From NCBI GenBank assembly GCA_934045905.1, contig OW203768.1, forward strand, positions 25,201,060-25,265,059: a stretch of 64,000 nucleotides of DNA, in the 5' to 3' direction. The DNA comes from Leuctra nigra (lineage: Eukaryota; Arthropoda; Insecta; Plecoptera; Leuctridae). The notes under the pieces are model-generated. The model saw only the letters and a program-made list of their open reading frames with translations. It did no database searches and had not been told where the DNA came from. The first letter of the stretch is position 1; every line of letters begins with the position of its first letter. The position numbers were made by a program, and so were the translations under genes. This document shows positions 51,638 through 62,704 of this stretch, in pieces.

Positions 51638-52245
51638 CAGGGATGCAGTGAGGCCAGGGCGGCGCCCCGGACCTTTTTTTGAAGGCTGGGCGGCGCCCTG
51701 GCTTCTTTTTGGGAAAATGACAGGGGGCGTCCTAGACCATCTTTCTCAAAATCCATTAAATTCATTCATGGTTTACGACTTAATTCTTTAAAATTTCAAA
51801 TAAATTGTATATTATCTTTTATTACCTAGTAGAGAATTTTGATGTCAATTTTAAAACTTTGTTCCAATTAATGCGTAATATTAATTATCAGTATAAAATA
51901 TCAAAAAATTCCCGCCGGGGACAAATGGGCCAATGGTGATGGGAGGAGTCAATGTAACATAATAGTTCTCTTTACTCACACTAGAGCAGCACTGTCCATA
52001 TAGTGGGATAGGCAGCCAATCAAACGTTTGGGGAAAAACAGTTGAATTTCGAAATGGATCCATTTGCTATCTGGTTACTATTGATTACTGTGCTGTCACA
52101 GCCTTCTTGACGGTCACGGCCCACATCCTTCTGTCATCTGTTTTATTCGTGATGTCACATAGCAAGATAATGACTAGTGGTCCACAGCTACGGATAATGT
52201 TTGTCTTCAGCGCCCTGGCACTTATTTTATTAGGACTGCACCCCT
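51638..52245. mobile_element. hAT-like element, CAGGGATGCAGT family, copy 1 with nested insertion
   Basis: Left end CAGGGATGCAGTGAGGCCAG; right end ...TAGGACTGCACCCCTT. The body (AATCCATTAAATTCAT, CGCCCTGGCACTTA) matches 62705-63123. Disrupted by the 46319-type element at 51924-52184. No clean 8-bp duplication, but AACATTCTCTAT occurs on both sides. Confidence 0.65.
51924..52184. mobile_element. dispersed element, copy 2, nested in the 51638 hAT
   Basis: Starts AATGGGCCAATGGTGATGGG and ends GACTAGTGGTCCA. Lacks the hairpin found in copy 1. Confidence 0.7.
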
Positions 52246-53018
52246 TATATTATAACATTCTCTATGTTTTGAATTAGAATGAATAAATTGGTATATAAAC
52301 ATACAAGGTGCTTTTTACGACTTTTTTAAAGTAATTTGTAATTAGTAGAAAAAAATTATTGATTTTATTTGATGCCATTGATCTATCCCAAATTCCCAAT
52401 ATCTCTGGGACTACTTCATCTCCTTTCCTGGTAGGTGGAATAAATGTTACCCCCGAGAGATTTTGACTTGGACCAACAATAACTTCGAAATTCACCATGG
52501 AACCATTTTTTGCATTGTTAAAATTCCCAACAATATATTTTGTATTTTTCTACAATTTACTTGTTGATTCTAAATATAAAATAAACACAAAAATCAAGTG
52601 TATAATGTAACCTTGATAAATATTAATATATCTATTAAAAAGTAATTATTTTCATTAATAATATTGTATAAATCGTTGTCAAAATGTCTATGTTCATTGC
52701 GGCTAAAAAGAATTTGTTTTGAATTTGAATTGGAAATTAACTACGGAATTAATGATAATTTATATTATTGCCGCGCAGTTCCGTGTTAGCGCATGCGCAA
52801 TAGCATGGGAATTCTACTAAAGTCACGATGTTCGTGACCCGAGCTGCACAGCGTTCATGAGGCTCCGCCTTGAAGAGTGAAAGTGAGGTTATGTTGACTT
52901 GACAGTGACAGCTCGTGCTGACGTTGATGTGCTGTGTAATCGGTTATTCTTGTTTTTTTAACATTTGTATTGTAGAAATTCATGTATCACTTATTCATAT
53001 TACGCTCACATTTGTTTA

Positions 53019-53198
53019 ATGGCAGTTAAAGTTCAAATTGATAGCATAGGAAATGGCAGCAGTCAGCTGAACAAGTCACCGGCAGATTCAGATATCAAGA
53101 TTCTGTGGTTTAACATTGCACATTTAAATAGCACTGCCCAGTTCTTACTATGCTGCGTGGCAGTGTTTGTATTTTATATTTTATATGGATACCTTCAG
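53019..53198 (+). CDS. PAPST2: PAPST2 coding exon 1
   Basis: ATG 53019-53021; encodes MAVKVQIDSIGNGSS through the first membrane segment FLLCCVAVFVFYILYGYLQ. Donor GTGGGT at 53199. A possible acceptor TTGTATTGTAG ends at 52974, so a 5' UTR intron may precede. Confidence 0.88.
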
Positions 53199-56100
53199 GT
53201 GGGTTTATTAACACTACTTTTGCAACTACCTACCTAGTAGTAGGTACCTACAATGTCCTTGTAAACTCCACAACCCGAGCTGCCGAGAGACACGATATCT
53301 GGTGGAGGGAGGTAGTAGTCACATTAACCCTCAAACACTGACTGGGCCCCAGTCTCTCTGGGTCAACGCAGCAACCCCAACTGCTGACCGCACTCAATGG
53401 TGCCACTAGCCTCGGTGATCTGACGAGAACAGAGGTATCCAAAAAACAGCCGTTGGGTTAGGACCTTCTCAAAGTAATAGGTAGGTAGGTACATACCCAG
53501 TGCCGGACTGGCTCGTCAGGGGCCTCGGCGGCTATTGTTACTATTTAAAAGTTTTTGGGAGAAAGCAGCCCACCAGCCTGCCCCGCAGGGCGATTTTTGG
53601 ATTATTATAACTTTAAAATGGAATGTAAAAACAATTTGGTGATTTTAAAAGTTCATTATTTCACAAGAAAAACATTACATAAAGGCCTGCTAATTTAGCC
53701 CCGCAGGGCGCTTTTTGATTTTCTGTTATTCTTAAATTGATTTTGGGATATGAAAACTTGAATTTTTTCATAATGAGGCTAACAGAAAGTGAAGTTGAAT
53801 GTACCCAAATTCAGCCCCGCAGGGATTATTTTAAATTTCAGACACTTTTAAAACAATTTTGCGATTATAAAAAAATTGTATTAAATTTGAGCGAAGAAGC
53901 TAACAACGAATTGAAATTAAAGAAGTGACCCAGCCTGCCCCGCAGGGCGATTTTTGACAATTTTTATTTATTAAAGCGATTTTGGGATCTACAAATGTGT
54001 ATTTGGCTCCAAATGTCAAACATAATTAGTTAATGGAAGATGCGACAAACCTGCCCCGCAGGGCGCTTTTTGGATATTTGTTTATTTCCAAACGATTTTG
54101 GGATTGTATTCGTGTATTTGACTTCAAAATGCCCAAATAGGCCCCCGCCAGCCCCGCAGGGCGCTTATGTACTTTTATAATTTTTAGTTCATACTAAGAG
54201 GCCCCCAGACTGGGAGCAGGGCGTTTTTTTAGATTTTTTAAAATTTTCAATTGATTTAGGGATTGCAAAATCGTGTACCTAAATGGCTTCAAAATGCTCA
54301 ACATGCTGTTATTGGAAGAACTTTTTGAACTTTTGTAATTTTTAAATCGTTTTTGGGATTGTATGTTAATTTTGCTGCAAAATGTTCACCATAAAGTTAA
54401 TGGAAGATGGGTTTACTTACATAGAAGAGGCCCCCAACCTGCCACGCAGGGCGCTCTTTTACTTCTGGTATCTTAAAATGAATTTTTTGATTATAAAAAT
54501 GTATGTTATACACAATCTAGGGGCCTCAATAGCCAGGGGCCTCGGCGGCGATCGCCGCCTAGCCGCCAGGGGCCAGTCCGGCCCTGTACATACCTAAAAA
54601 CTGGAAATTATCCTAATTTAATGAAAACCACAGAGAAGAGTTCTCCTACTTCTACTCTAGCGTTAACTAGTACCTAATTCAAATCTTGCTTTTTAGTCAG
54701 TGAAATTATTATCTTAAACAACCCAAGTATTTGACTGGTCCATTGACCTCATACGTTCTTGAGTATGATTGAGCTTTACGTTGCTGAAACCTGACGTTGC
54801 ACACCTTCAACAATAATCATAATTAATTTTGTCAACAGGAATTAATATTCACCCTAGACGGCTTTAAACCTTATGGATGGTTTTTAACACTTGTGCAATT
54901 TGTATATTACACATTATTTGGAGTAATTGAGAGCGGTTGTAAGGGGACGTTAACATCGCGCAAGTAAGTATTGGAGCTTTTAGCCGGTGAAGGAGCTTTT
55001 GCTAAGTTCACACTTTCCTTTCTCGAGATAATGTACCTAATTAGCTTCTATAAACAAACAGTTTATTTATACCTCGTGTAATTTAATCAAATAAGCAGTG
55101 GGCCAATTGAGTGGGCCAATTGAAGGAATTGAAATGAAAATGCAGGCTGCGGAAATGAAAATGCAGGCTGCGGAAATGAAGTTCCTGAGAAGTGTGGCAG
55201 GAGTGACGAAGATGGACAAGGTGAGAAGTGCAAAGATTAGAAAGGACCTAGAAGTGGAGTCTCTTAGATTTAAACTTGGAAAAGAGAGGCTGAAGCTGGG
55301 TTCCCATACTTAGCTTTCGTTTCGCATTCGGTTCGCTTTCGCGTCGCGAAGTTTGTGGTCGATTCCATAATTTCTGTTTCGCGTATCCATGGATACGCGA
55401 AACATAAATAGTATTCTGCCAATAGGGCACTATAGCCAAACTTTCCCCCGCTTGCATGGCGCTAGCATCGAGTCAGGTCAAAACCAAGGTCCATCAAAAC
55501 TACAACGCGCGAAACATTTTTGACAGGCATAAGAAGATGTACTTACTGTTTAGATATATCCATTTTTTACTCAAGTATTATAACATGTTTGAAAATAAGA
55601 AGATATTTCAATTGCTAAATCAAAATCCATGTAATAACGAGACGACAACCCCTCAGTTGTTTCATTGTTTCCATTTGCCGTGAGCCCTTCAAGAAAGCCT
55701 TGGAAAGAAAAACAAAATACTGACAGCTGTCATTACACGATCAAAATATCATTATTACACTTCAATATCTAATAATTATCTACTATTTCGGTAAATAACC
55801 AAATATCAACATACATTTTTAAGTCTTATTCTAAATTCTTATGAAAATATGGTCTGTGTAGGAAGAAATCATTTGATTTAAAAGTGACCTCCCTCGACGC
55901 TAGCGCCAAAAGTGATCGACCTGTCGTCCTATCTTTGCATCGCCCTATCGTTAAAAACAAAATGACGGATAATAATCAGATAATAAGCAAGAACGGTAAG
56001 AAAATGCGGAAAGAGTGAAACTTGAAAGTTGAAACGTCAAAACGTCAAAACATATGTTAAAATTATGCGTAAAAATCGAATATTAGCTCGAGGTCGACCG

Positions 56101-59100
56101 GAAATGGAGATTCGATATATCGCATCACTTCCGGATTTCGCGCGTTTCGGTTTCGTCGAAGTTGAAGTTGGTCCAACATTTTTGCATTTCGGAGACGAAA
56201 TTAAACATGGACTATTTTCTGTGTTAAAAGGTAGCCATTTTGCGAAAGCGAACCGAATGCGAAGCGAAAGCGAAGTATGGGAATGCAGCTTAAGATGGTA
56301 CGGACATATGAAGAGGATGGGAGAAGAGAGGATACCATATAGAGAGGCAGAGCATGCAGCCAGGGGTGGCAGAAGAAAGGCAGGAAGACCTAGAACTAAA
56401 TGGATCAACGGAATAGAGGCAGCCGCAGAAGAAAGAGGAGAGTGTTGGGGAGTAATTACAACAGAGAAGTGGTGGGAAGACAGAGAGAGATGGAGGGAAC
56501 AGGTGGTAAGAGAGGAGGCTGAAGAAGTGGAAGAAGAGATTGAAGAAGTGTGGAGTGTCGGACTTGGCAAGTCGGCTCTGAGAACACAAGTGTCCTAGAA
56601 CATTGGTGGAATCACCGAATTTATTGTGCCACTGCACAATAAATTCAGCTGAATTAACATTGAAAAAACAAAAGATTTTTCTTGATTTTGCATAATCGAA
56701 CATTTTTGTATGTGGTTTCCACAGCCATCTGTATGGTCGTCGTTCGTCCCTCCCTCCTCCTGTGAGCTGCCTGTCGTCTGAGTAAAAATTGTAGTTCCAA
56801 ACCTGCCACCCGGGATGGGGTCACTACCGTCGCGCATTTGAATAATTAAGAGACGGTGGAGGCCCCATCCCTGGACGGCATGTGAGGAACTTCTCTGACG
56901 ACAGGCAGCTACTAGAAGGGAGGGATGAACAATGACTATTAGACGGCTGTGGTGATTTCGATTCGAGAATAGGCACCCTGCACTGACAATGTTTGCAACT
57001 ACCTACTAATCTGGAAAGGATGTTTTGAAATTAACTTTGAATTTGATTTCATACTCATAATTAAAATTTTGCTCTCAGCTCAAAAGAGGGACTTTACATG
57101 TGCATAGGCAACTAGGTAGGTACGTCTATACTTTTGAAAAGTTAGATCTTGCAAGATCCTGGCATCTATTTTACCTATTGTCTGATTCCTAAAATCATCT
57201 AAACAAGAAAATTACTACCTCAAGATCTTGACAAGATAACCTAGTAAAGTCTTGCCAAAATTGGCAAGATCATTTTAAGAAATTTATTTAAGAAATTTAT
57301 TATTCAAGAAATTGAAGTCCAAGCCCTTCTGATAAAAAAAATATAGGTAATCAAGACCTTGGCAAGATTTCTCAGCAGGGTTGTGAGTGGTAATTTTAGA
57401 ACTATCATCCGCAAGACTAAGCACATAATATATTGTCTAGGATCCCGATGAAGACGTACTTGCTGCTGGCTCTACTGACACTCGGTACGATGGGTTTCTC
57501 CAACTCCTCGCTGGGTTATCTCAACTACCCCACGCAGGTGATCTTCAAATGCTGCAAGTTGATCCCCGTGATGATCGGAAGCATCTTGATTCAACAGAAG
57601 CGATACGGAATCGTGGACTACTTAGCCGCCGGGTCGATGTGCGTGGGGCTCACATTATTCACTCTCGCAGACGTTCAGGTAAACTAAACTGTGTTGGCAA
57701 AGTTGGGGGTGTTCTTACTTTCTGATAAACACAAAAATAGGGAACCTTTCTAGCTGTAGAATGAATAAAAAAACATGAAATATTGAAAGTTTACATGTCT
57801 ATGATGTAGTTATTATTCTGGGACGAAAAGTTATCACGTCTGAGTAAAGGAAGTAAATTTTCGAACGCAGGAAAACGGCCCATTAGACATGTGACGTCAA
57901 AATGCAGTTAAACACAATGTTCAATCATGATGGCTCTGGTCGCAAATAACATTGACTGTCTACATCATCAGGTTTTAATCAACTCGCTCTGTTTTCCAGT
58001 CAAAATGCTAGTTCATATTTCAATGCGAGAGTTTTAAATGAAAATATCAGACTTATTGGGGTCTACTTCTTTATTAAGGAACACATGTTGCCTATTGTAG
58101 GCAAACTTTCTAACGGAACTTTTTCTAACTTTTTCTAACGAACTTTTTCTAACGGACAAAGAAGAAAAGTAACTATATTTTCCTGGTATCCGTGCAGGTG
58201 TCCCCCAGCTTCAACACGACCGGCATTGTGATGATCACGTGTGCGTTGCTATGCGATGCCGTCATCGGCAATGTGCAGGAGAAGTCGATGAAGTCACATC
58301 GAGCCACAAACACCGAGGTCGTTCTGTATTCATACGGCATCGGGTGCGTCTTACTTACATATTACTTGCTTCCTTTCATTACATTGAAAATCATTGAACA
58401 AAAGTATTTCAACAACAAAATTATTTGGGATTAAAAATGTTATTGCTCTTAAGATTGGTGTAAAAGTTTTATCTAGCCAGCTGGCATGAATGTGTGACTA
58501 AATTGTTATTTTATTGAAAGCAAAACACATTCAATGAGTCATGTCAAACTATCAAAGTTGTACATCTAGAGGATGATTATAAAATATGAAGCCAATTTTG
58601 CTTTTTTCTGCAAAATCTGCTGTGGTAAACGCTCAGTTACAGTCCTCCAAAGGAGTTGTCGGCTCTACGACCGTAATTATTTTTAAAAAAAGAACAATGG
58701 AAAAAGATTGCAAAGTCTTAGGGAATAATGTGTCCGGAATATTTTCCGTTCGCACACCTTCTGTTGAACACATCAATAGAGTTGAGAAAACCCTTTCGAC
58801 ACTGGGTGTATCCAAACCCAGTTGATCCCAATATACAGCCTATGTCCCTGTTTTTATCCTGTTATTATTTTTAATTTGTAGTTTGGCATTTTGACCTCAA
58901 TATCTAATGCCAGCTCTAACTTTGACATCCACTCTATGTGATTCGTTCTGCTTAGGTATAGCTTTTTCGCGCTTTTTCGATATATAGCTTTTTCGATATT
59001 CATAACCGTTTGCTAAATGACAATATTGTGTATTTCACTCTAAAACGGCTCCAACAAATTGATGTCAATGTCGCGGACTAATAAACCACCTGTGTGTCCG

Positions 59101-60184
59101 CAGGTTCTTGTATCTGTTTGTGGCGATGCTCGTGAGCGGCGACTTGCACGCCGGCATTCAGTTCTGCTCCAAACACCCGCGAGAGACGTACGGCTACGCG
59201 CTTCTCTTCTCGCTGTCGGGCTACGCGGGCATCCAGGTCGTCTTGACACTTGTTCAGACGCACGGGGCTCTCGTTGCCGTCACGGTGACCACGTGTAGGA
59301 AGGCGGTCACCATCGTCGTTTCATTCCTCTTCTTCGCCAAGCCGTTCACCATACAGTAAGTCACTCGCCTCCATCCCCAAGGTCAAGGGTAGTGTCAAAT
59401 TTTATTAAAATTATTTTTGCGTCTTCTTGAAAATATCGTTTTTTAGGGCATTGTAGGGTAGGTAGGTTGATTTTATGCATTCTTCACATCTGGCATATAC
59501 TTCTAAAGTATCTAGTAGGATGCGATGCCCCAAGTATATTTTGGTTTTTAACATTAAAAGTTTTGACTTGACCCATTTTTTGATATCACTAGGTACTTTT
59601 CAGTGCTGAATTTTTAGATTTCTTCTATTTTTTTTATAGACGAGATTTGGCTGGTATTTTTACACGGAGTATTTTTATGGACCGATTGAAGCAAATATTT
59701 GAAGCAAATATTTTCGAATTAATAATTTAAAACTTTGGAATATTTGCGCTGCCCTAATATAGCAGGAAATGTGTGTGCCTCTCCCAAACTATTTGCCTGC
59801 CCCTCGCTGCCCAACCAAGCAGGCAAATTCTTGAACTTAAACATTTTGAAACTGTTCACATTTTAATTGTTTCAAACAAGAAAAAGTCGTCAACTAGGCC
59901 TGAGCCTTCAACTTTTTCAAGTTTATTCAATACACATCTAAAACTGTTAAAAGATGTGAATCTCACGAATTGGCCTCAAGAGTTCCATTGTTTGTGAGTG
60001 AGCTAACCCGATGTTTTGCAGGTATGTGTGGTCGGGCATGTTGGTCGTCCTCGGCATCTACCTCAACATCTACAGCAAGAACCGTGGCAAGTTGAACTTC
60101 GGCTGGTTGCACAAATACGTCGTAATGATGAAGCGGACATTGAGACTGCAGGACAGAAGTCGCAAGCAATACCAAGACGTCTAG
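53019..60184 (+). CDS. PAPST2: PAPST2 / SLC35B3-type 3'-phosphoadenylylsulfate transporter, complete in six coding exons
   Basis: Nucleotide-sugar-transporter-family carrier that moves PAPS from cytosol into the Golgi lumen for sulfotransferases (family knowledge). Joins 53019-53198, 54839-54963, 57441-57678, 58198-58343, 59104-59355 and 60022-60184: 367 codons, all junctions GT-AG and in frame. Similarity to human SLC35B3 runs the whole length: FVFYILYGYLQELIF, GWFLTLVQF, KTYLLLALLTLGTMGFSN, SLGYLNYPTQVIFKCCKLIP, CDAVIGNVQEKSMK, TYGYALLFSLSGY, GALVAVTVTT-RKAVTIV, FFAKPFTIQYVWSG and LNIYSKN. About ten hydrophobic segments, as expected. The C-tail is basic (RTLRLQDRSRKQ). The introns hold a hAT element (intron 1) and LINE and MITE debris (intron 2). 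Confidence 0.93.
53498..54586. mobile_element. hAT-like element built of about eight 117-bp modules, exact 8-bp duplication
   Basis: A 1089-bp element with ends CAGTGCCGGACTGGC and (reverse complement) CAGGGCCGGACTGGCC. Exact duplication TACATACC at 53490-53497 and 54587-54594. The interior is a module array: GCCCCGCAGGG cores at about 53580, 53698, 53813, 53936, 54054, 54152, a decayed one at 54211 and one at 54439. Between cores lies AT-rich text with GATTTTGGGAT. In PAPST2 intron 1, 299 bp after exon 1. Confidence 0.9.
54839..54963 (+). CDS. PAPST2: PAPST2 coding exon 2
   Basis: Acceptor CAACAG ends 54838; donor GTAAGT starts 54964. Encodes ELIFTLDGFKPYGWFLTLVQ through KGTLTSR. Second membrane segment. 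Confidence 0.92.
55124..55290 (+). mobile_element. LINE 3' fragment, left part
   Basis: Nearly identical to 42243-42385 of the full LINE (GAAATGAAGTTCCTGAGAAG, GATGGACAAGGTGAGAAGTG, TTTAAACTTGGAAAAGAGAG). A 24-bp piece with ATGCAGGCTGCGGAAATGAA is duplicated at its start. Broken at 55290 by the 55291-56289 element. Confidence 0.85.
55291..56289. mobile_element. TIR element of about 1 kb inserted in the LINE fragment
   Basis: Inverted ends of about 50 bp: AGCTGGGTTCCCATACTTAG and (reverse complement) AGCTGCATTCCCATACTTCG, both continuing CTTTCG(T/C)TTCGCATTCGG. Exact borders and target duplication are unclear (flanks GGCTGAAG and TTAAGATG). No recognised transposase; open frames inside are short. 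Confidence 0.8.
56290..56606 (+). mobile_element. LINE 3' fragment, right part
   Basis: Resumes the LINE at the point where 55290 stops (AAGATGGTACGGACATATGA) and runs through GCAGGAAGACCTAGAA and the ORF2 stop to AACATTGGTGG. After that it departs from the full copy's 3' UTR. Only a handful of differences from 42384-42700. Confidence 0.88.
56719..56952. mobile_element. foldback MITE in PAPST2 intron 2
   Basis: A 234-bp element with inverted ends of about 60 bp: CCACAGCCATCTGTATGGTC and TATTAGACGGCTGTGG, then CTGCCTGTCGTC/GACGACAGGCAG. The centre has GATGGGGTCACTACCG/GGAGGCCCCATC. Lies about 110 bp past the LINE fragment. Confidence 0.65.
57441..57678 (+). CDS. PAPST2: PAPST2 coding exon 3
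   Basis: Acceptor GTCTAG ends 57440; donor GTAAAC starts 57679. Encodes KIPMKTYLLLALLTLG, the signature SLGYLNYPTQVIFKCCKLIP and GLTLFTLADVQ. Confidence 0.95.
58198..58343 (+). CDS. PAPST2: PAPST2 coding exon 4
   Basis: Acceptor GTGCAG ends 58197; donor GTGCGT starts 58344. Encodes VSPSFNTTGIVMITCALLCD, AVIGNVQEKSMKSH and EVVLYSYGIG. Confidence 0.93.
59104..59355 (+). CDS. PAPST2: PAPST2 coding exon 5
   Basis: Acceptor CCGCAG ends 59103; donor GTAAGT starts 59356. Encodes FLYLFVAMLVSGDLHAG, TYGYALLFSLSGYAGIQVVL and TTCRKAVTIVVSFLFFAKPF. Richer in CpG and GC than its introns. Confidence 0.95.
60022..60184 (+). CDS. PAPST2: PAPST2 coding exon 6
   Basis: Acceptor TTTTGCAG ends 60021; stop TAG 60182-60184. 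Encodes YVWSGMLVVLGIYLNIYSKN and a basic cytosolic tail ending QYQDV. Confidence 0.94.
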
Positions 60185-60462
60185 TTCCGTCGTAGCAAGT
60201 GGCTGGTTCCATGTGCTTCAGAAAGTGTAAGACATTTCCGCTCGGGTAATAATAACAGGACACAGTGTTTAATCGTTTGTGTAGTAGACTGGAAATTCTT
60301 ATTTTTTCCAGTGGTTTGAAATTGTTGCCAAACAGCTGGTTTTATCATTGACAAATGCTCTTAGTTTGGGATTTGTAACTCTGTCGTCGACGTATAATGG
60401 CCAAGCGTCTTATCATAATGCATTGAGGTCTATTTTTCTGCTGTGACGGCTGAGATTGTCTT

Positions 60463-60653
60463 AAGCCCCATACACGGTGCAATTTCTTGAACAACTTCTG
60501 TGTCACATTCCCATTTTTCATACAATTTTGTATTTTCACGACACAACTTTCTGTCACAGAGTTTAGATCATGTTATAATTTCCATTCAAGAAGTGTGACA
60601 CAGAAGTGTGTTACAGAAGTTATACAAGAAGTTGCTCCTTGTAAATTGGGCTT
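60463..60653. mobile_element. MITE, first of a tandem pair after the PAPST2 stop
   Basis: Ends AAGCCCCATACACGGTGCAA and (reverse complement) AAGCCCAATTTACAAGGAGC. Internal CATACAATTTTGTATTTTCA and GAAGTGTGACACAGAAGTG. Within the probable 3' UTR of PAPST2. Confidence 0.65.
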
Positions 60654-60654
60654 T

Positions 60655-60863
60655 AAGCCTGATTTACACAGTACAATTACTTGTACAACTTATGTGTCAC
60701 TTTTGCACTTTTCATACAATTTTGTATTTACACGATGCAACTTCTTGTCACAGAATTTGAGCTCAACTTTTATATCATTTAGAACATGTTCTAATTTCTA
60801 TCAAGAAATGTGACAAAGAAGTGTGGCACAGAAGTTGAACTAGAAGTTGCTCCGCTGGGGCTT
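60655..60863. mobile_element. MITE, second of a tandem pair after the PAPST2 stop
   Basis: Ends AAGCCTGATTTACACAGTAC and (reverse complement) AAGCCCCAGCGGAGCAACTT. Shares CATACAATTTTGTATTTACA and GAAGTGTGGCACAGAAGTT with its neighbour, from which one base separates it. Confidence 0.65.
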
Positions 60864-61278
60864 TACATTTCACCAGATTGCAGGGAAACCTGACACAGTG
60901 CAACAATATTCTTCTGATGTAGATAATCTTATACATAATTAAGATTTTATCTTTATAAAGCCAGAATATCGTATAAAAGTTTGGCCTCCGACATGGACGA
61001 AAGCATTCAGTCAGTGCTGTAGTAGTTATAGTCGTTGCCAATCCCAACGTGGAGCAAATGTCAATGGTTTTCTGTTATCACAAACATGTGCGTAATCAAC
61101 ATAAAAATCGAAGACCCTCCAGCACAAAATGCATTTGTGAATGCATTTTAAAGAGTAAATACTGACACTATGTCTCATATCAGATCCGATCTCAATGTTC
61201 ACATTCTACTGGCAAGTGCAGTGAACAGTGGAATTGAACGAGCAACTCTTTCCACTCCTTTGGCCTCTGTTGGTTTAT

Positions 61279-61754
61279 CCATAGAGATTCATATACTTAC
61301 AGAGAGGGGCAAGTAGGTAGCCAGCCTTGGTATGATGCGTTGTACATTGTCAGGGTAGATCTGAGCATGCCCAGCCACCATCTTGGAGACTATTTCAAGC
61401 AATTACTTTCAATATGGCACCCCCCTCGATTGTAATGTTGTTGGCAAGAGACATGAATGTTACTTTGTACTAACCTTCAGTGCATACTTCACAGTAACAA
61501 GCAGCACAGAACAAATAAATGTACAGTAATAACAAGATATAATATTGTAATAGTCTTCCTATGCAAGTTTAAAACGTGTTTCTAGTAAGTTTAAAATTTG
61601 ACAGCTAAAAATAATTTTTTCACTGCCTTCCGAAATAATTTTCCATTTCAGTGGCAGTGAATTATTAAATATCTCCAATATGGAGAAAAAGGATGTTTCA
61701 AAATTAGTCAAGCATTTACCAGTAGTTGCCCCTCTCTGTAATATATCTCTATGG
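61279..61754. mobile_element. MITE with CCATAGAGAT ends
   Basis: A 476-bp element with inverted ends of about 35 bp: CCATAGAGATTCATATACTT and AATATATCTCTATGG, enclosing ACAGAGAGGGGCAA/TTGCCCCTCTCTGT. Non-coding. Confidence 0.65.
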
Positions 61755-62155
61755 TTTATCGTTGTTGTTTTTTCACTTTTTTGGCCATGCACACAAGCCA
61801 CACCTTTCCTCCAGTGAGCTGAAATTTTGCACATGTGTAAAGAGTAAAGACCAATCATTGGGTTTTCAGAATGGAATTTTAATAAAATCCTCTATTGGTT
61901 AAATTAAAATAAAAAAAAATCTTCTCTTTGGTTGAAAAATCTAATTTTCCAACCACTTTGAAATTTTGAATGGCCATCAAAATCATTGTTAAACATTTTC
62001 AGCCAAATCGGTAAATAACTTTTCCATTTATCAATGTTCTTTTTTAAATGTGACAATCAAAATTCATCTTAGATCTAAAAGTATAAGTGCGCCTTGTCCA
62101 CTGCATCTGGGTCGTTCTTTTTCCAGAGTGTATAGATGATGTATGTCAAGCTGAC

Positions 62156-62350
62156 AATAGATCACATTTTAAATTATCTAGTTAGCTCTGCTTTTCAAAA
62201 CATTTCATATGCAGTACGGTGATCCTCATATCTATTAATGTTTTTCAACAATGGACTTTTGAATACATGAATAGATATGAGGATCACGGTACTACATATG
62301 CAATTTTTTGAAAAGCAGAGCTAACTAGATAATTTAAAATGTGGTCTATT
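62156..62350. mobile_element. long near-perfect hairpin element
   Basis: A 195-bp foldback with arms of about 85 bp: AATAGATCACATTTTAAATT through GATCCTCATATCTATTAA pairs with its complement ending AATTTAAAATGTGGTCTATT. Only a few mismatches and a loop of about 25 nt. Confidence 0.75.
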
Positions 62351-62704
62351 AAAAGCAAGTGTTGCTTTTATCGGTGCTCTAAGTTTGTTCGTTTATGCTG
62401 GCAAAACCTGTCACACGGCCAAACGACATTCGTTTTGGACTTTTGGTAACTTGTGTCAGAACACAGCCTGTTCGATTTGACATTTGTGGCAGGTTTGTGT
62501 TGCCAAAACCTGCCACTTTCTACACAATAAGCTCCTGATGATTTGGCAAGTTGTGGTAATTTTAAAATACAGGACTTTTAGATTGTGACAGTGAATAATC
62601 AAGGGCTAGGAATTTCTTTTTATTATAGACCCAATTCTTGGAACCAGAAGAAAGATTTTTATTTATAAAAATATTTATTTTCAGTAATTTTGCTTACTTT
62701 TAAG

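Larger units (their letters stand above)
46921..53018. other. Src64B 3' flank and intergenic DNA up to PAPST2, no further gene seen
   Basis: The Src64B 3' UTR starts at 46921; the poly(A) site is not clear (AATAAA-type words near 48453 are distant). The stretch holds a Tigger-like MITE (47492), a MITE (49389), two hAT-like elements (50823, 51638) and the ATTCGCACCGAAT cluster. Short frames elsewhere have no recognisable domain. The region just before PAPST2 (about 52790-52930) is less AT-rich and may hold its promoter. Confidence 0.5.

Noticed and set aside
53737..53928. 63-codon frame in PAPST2 intron 1
   Set aside because: Falls inside the 117-bp module array of the hAT element.
61559..61858. 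99-codon minus-strand frame
   Set aside because: Overlaps the 61279 MITE and has no recognisable domain.
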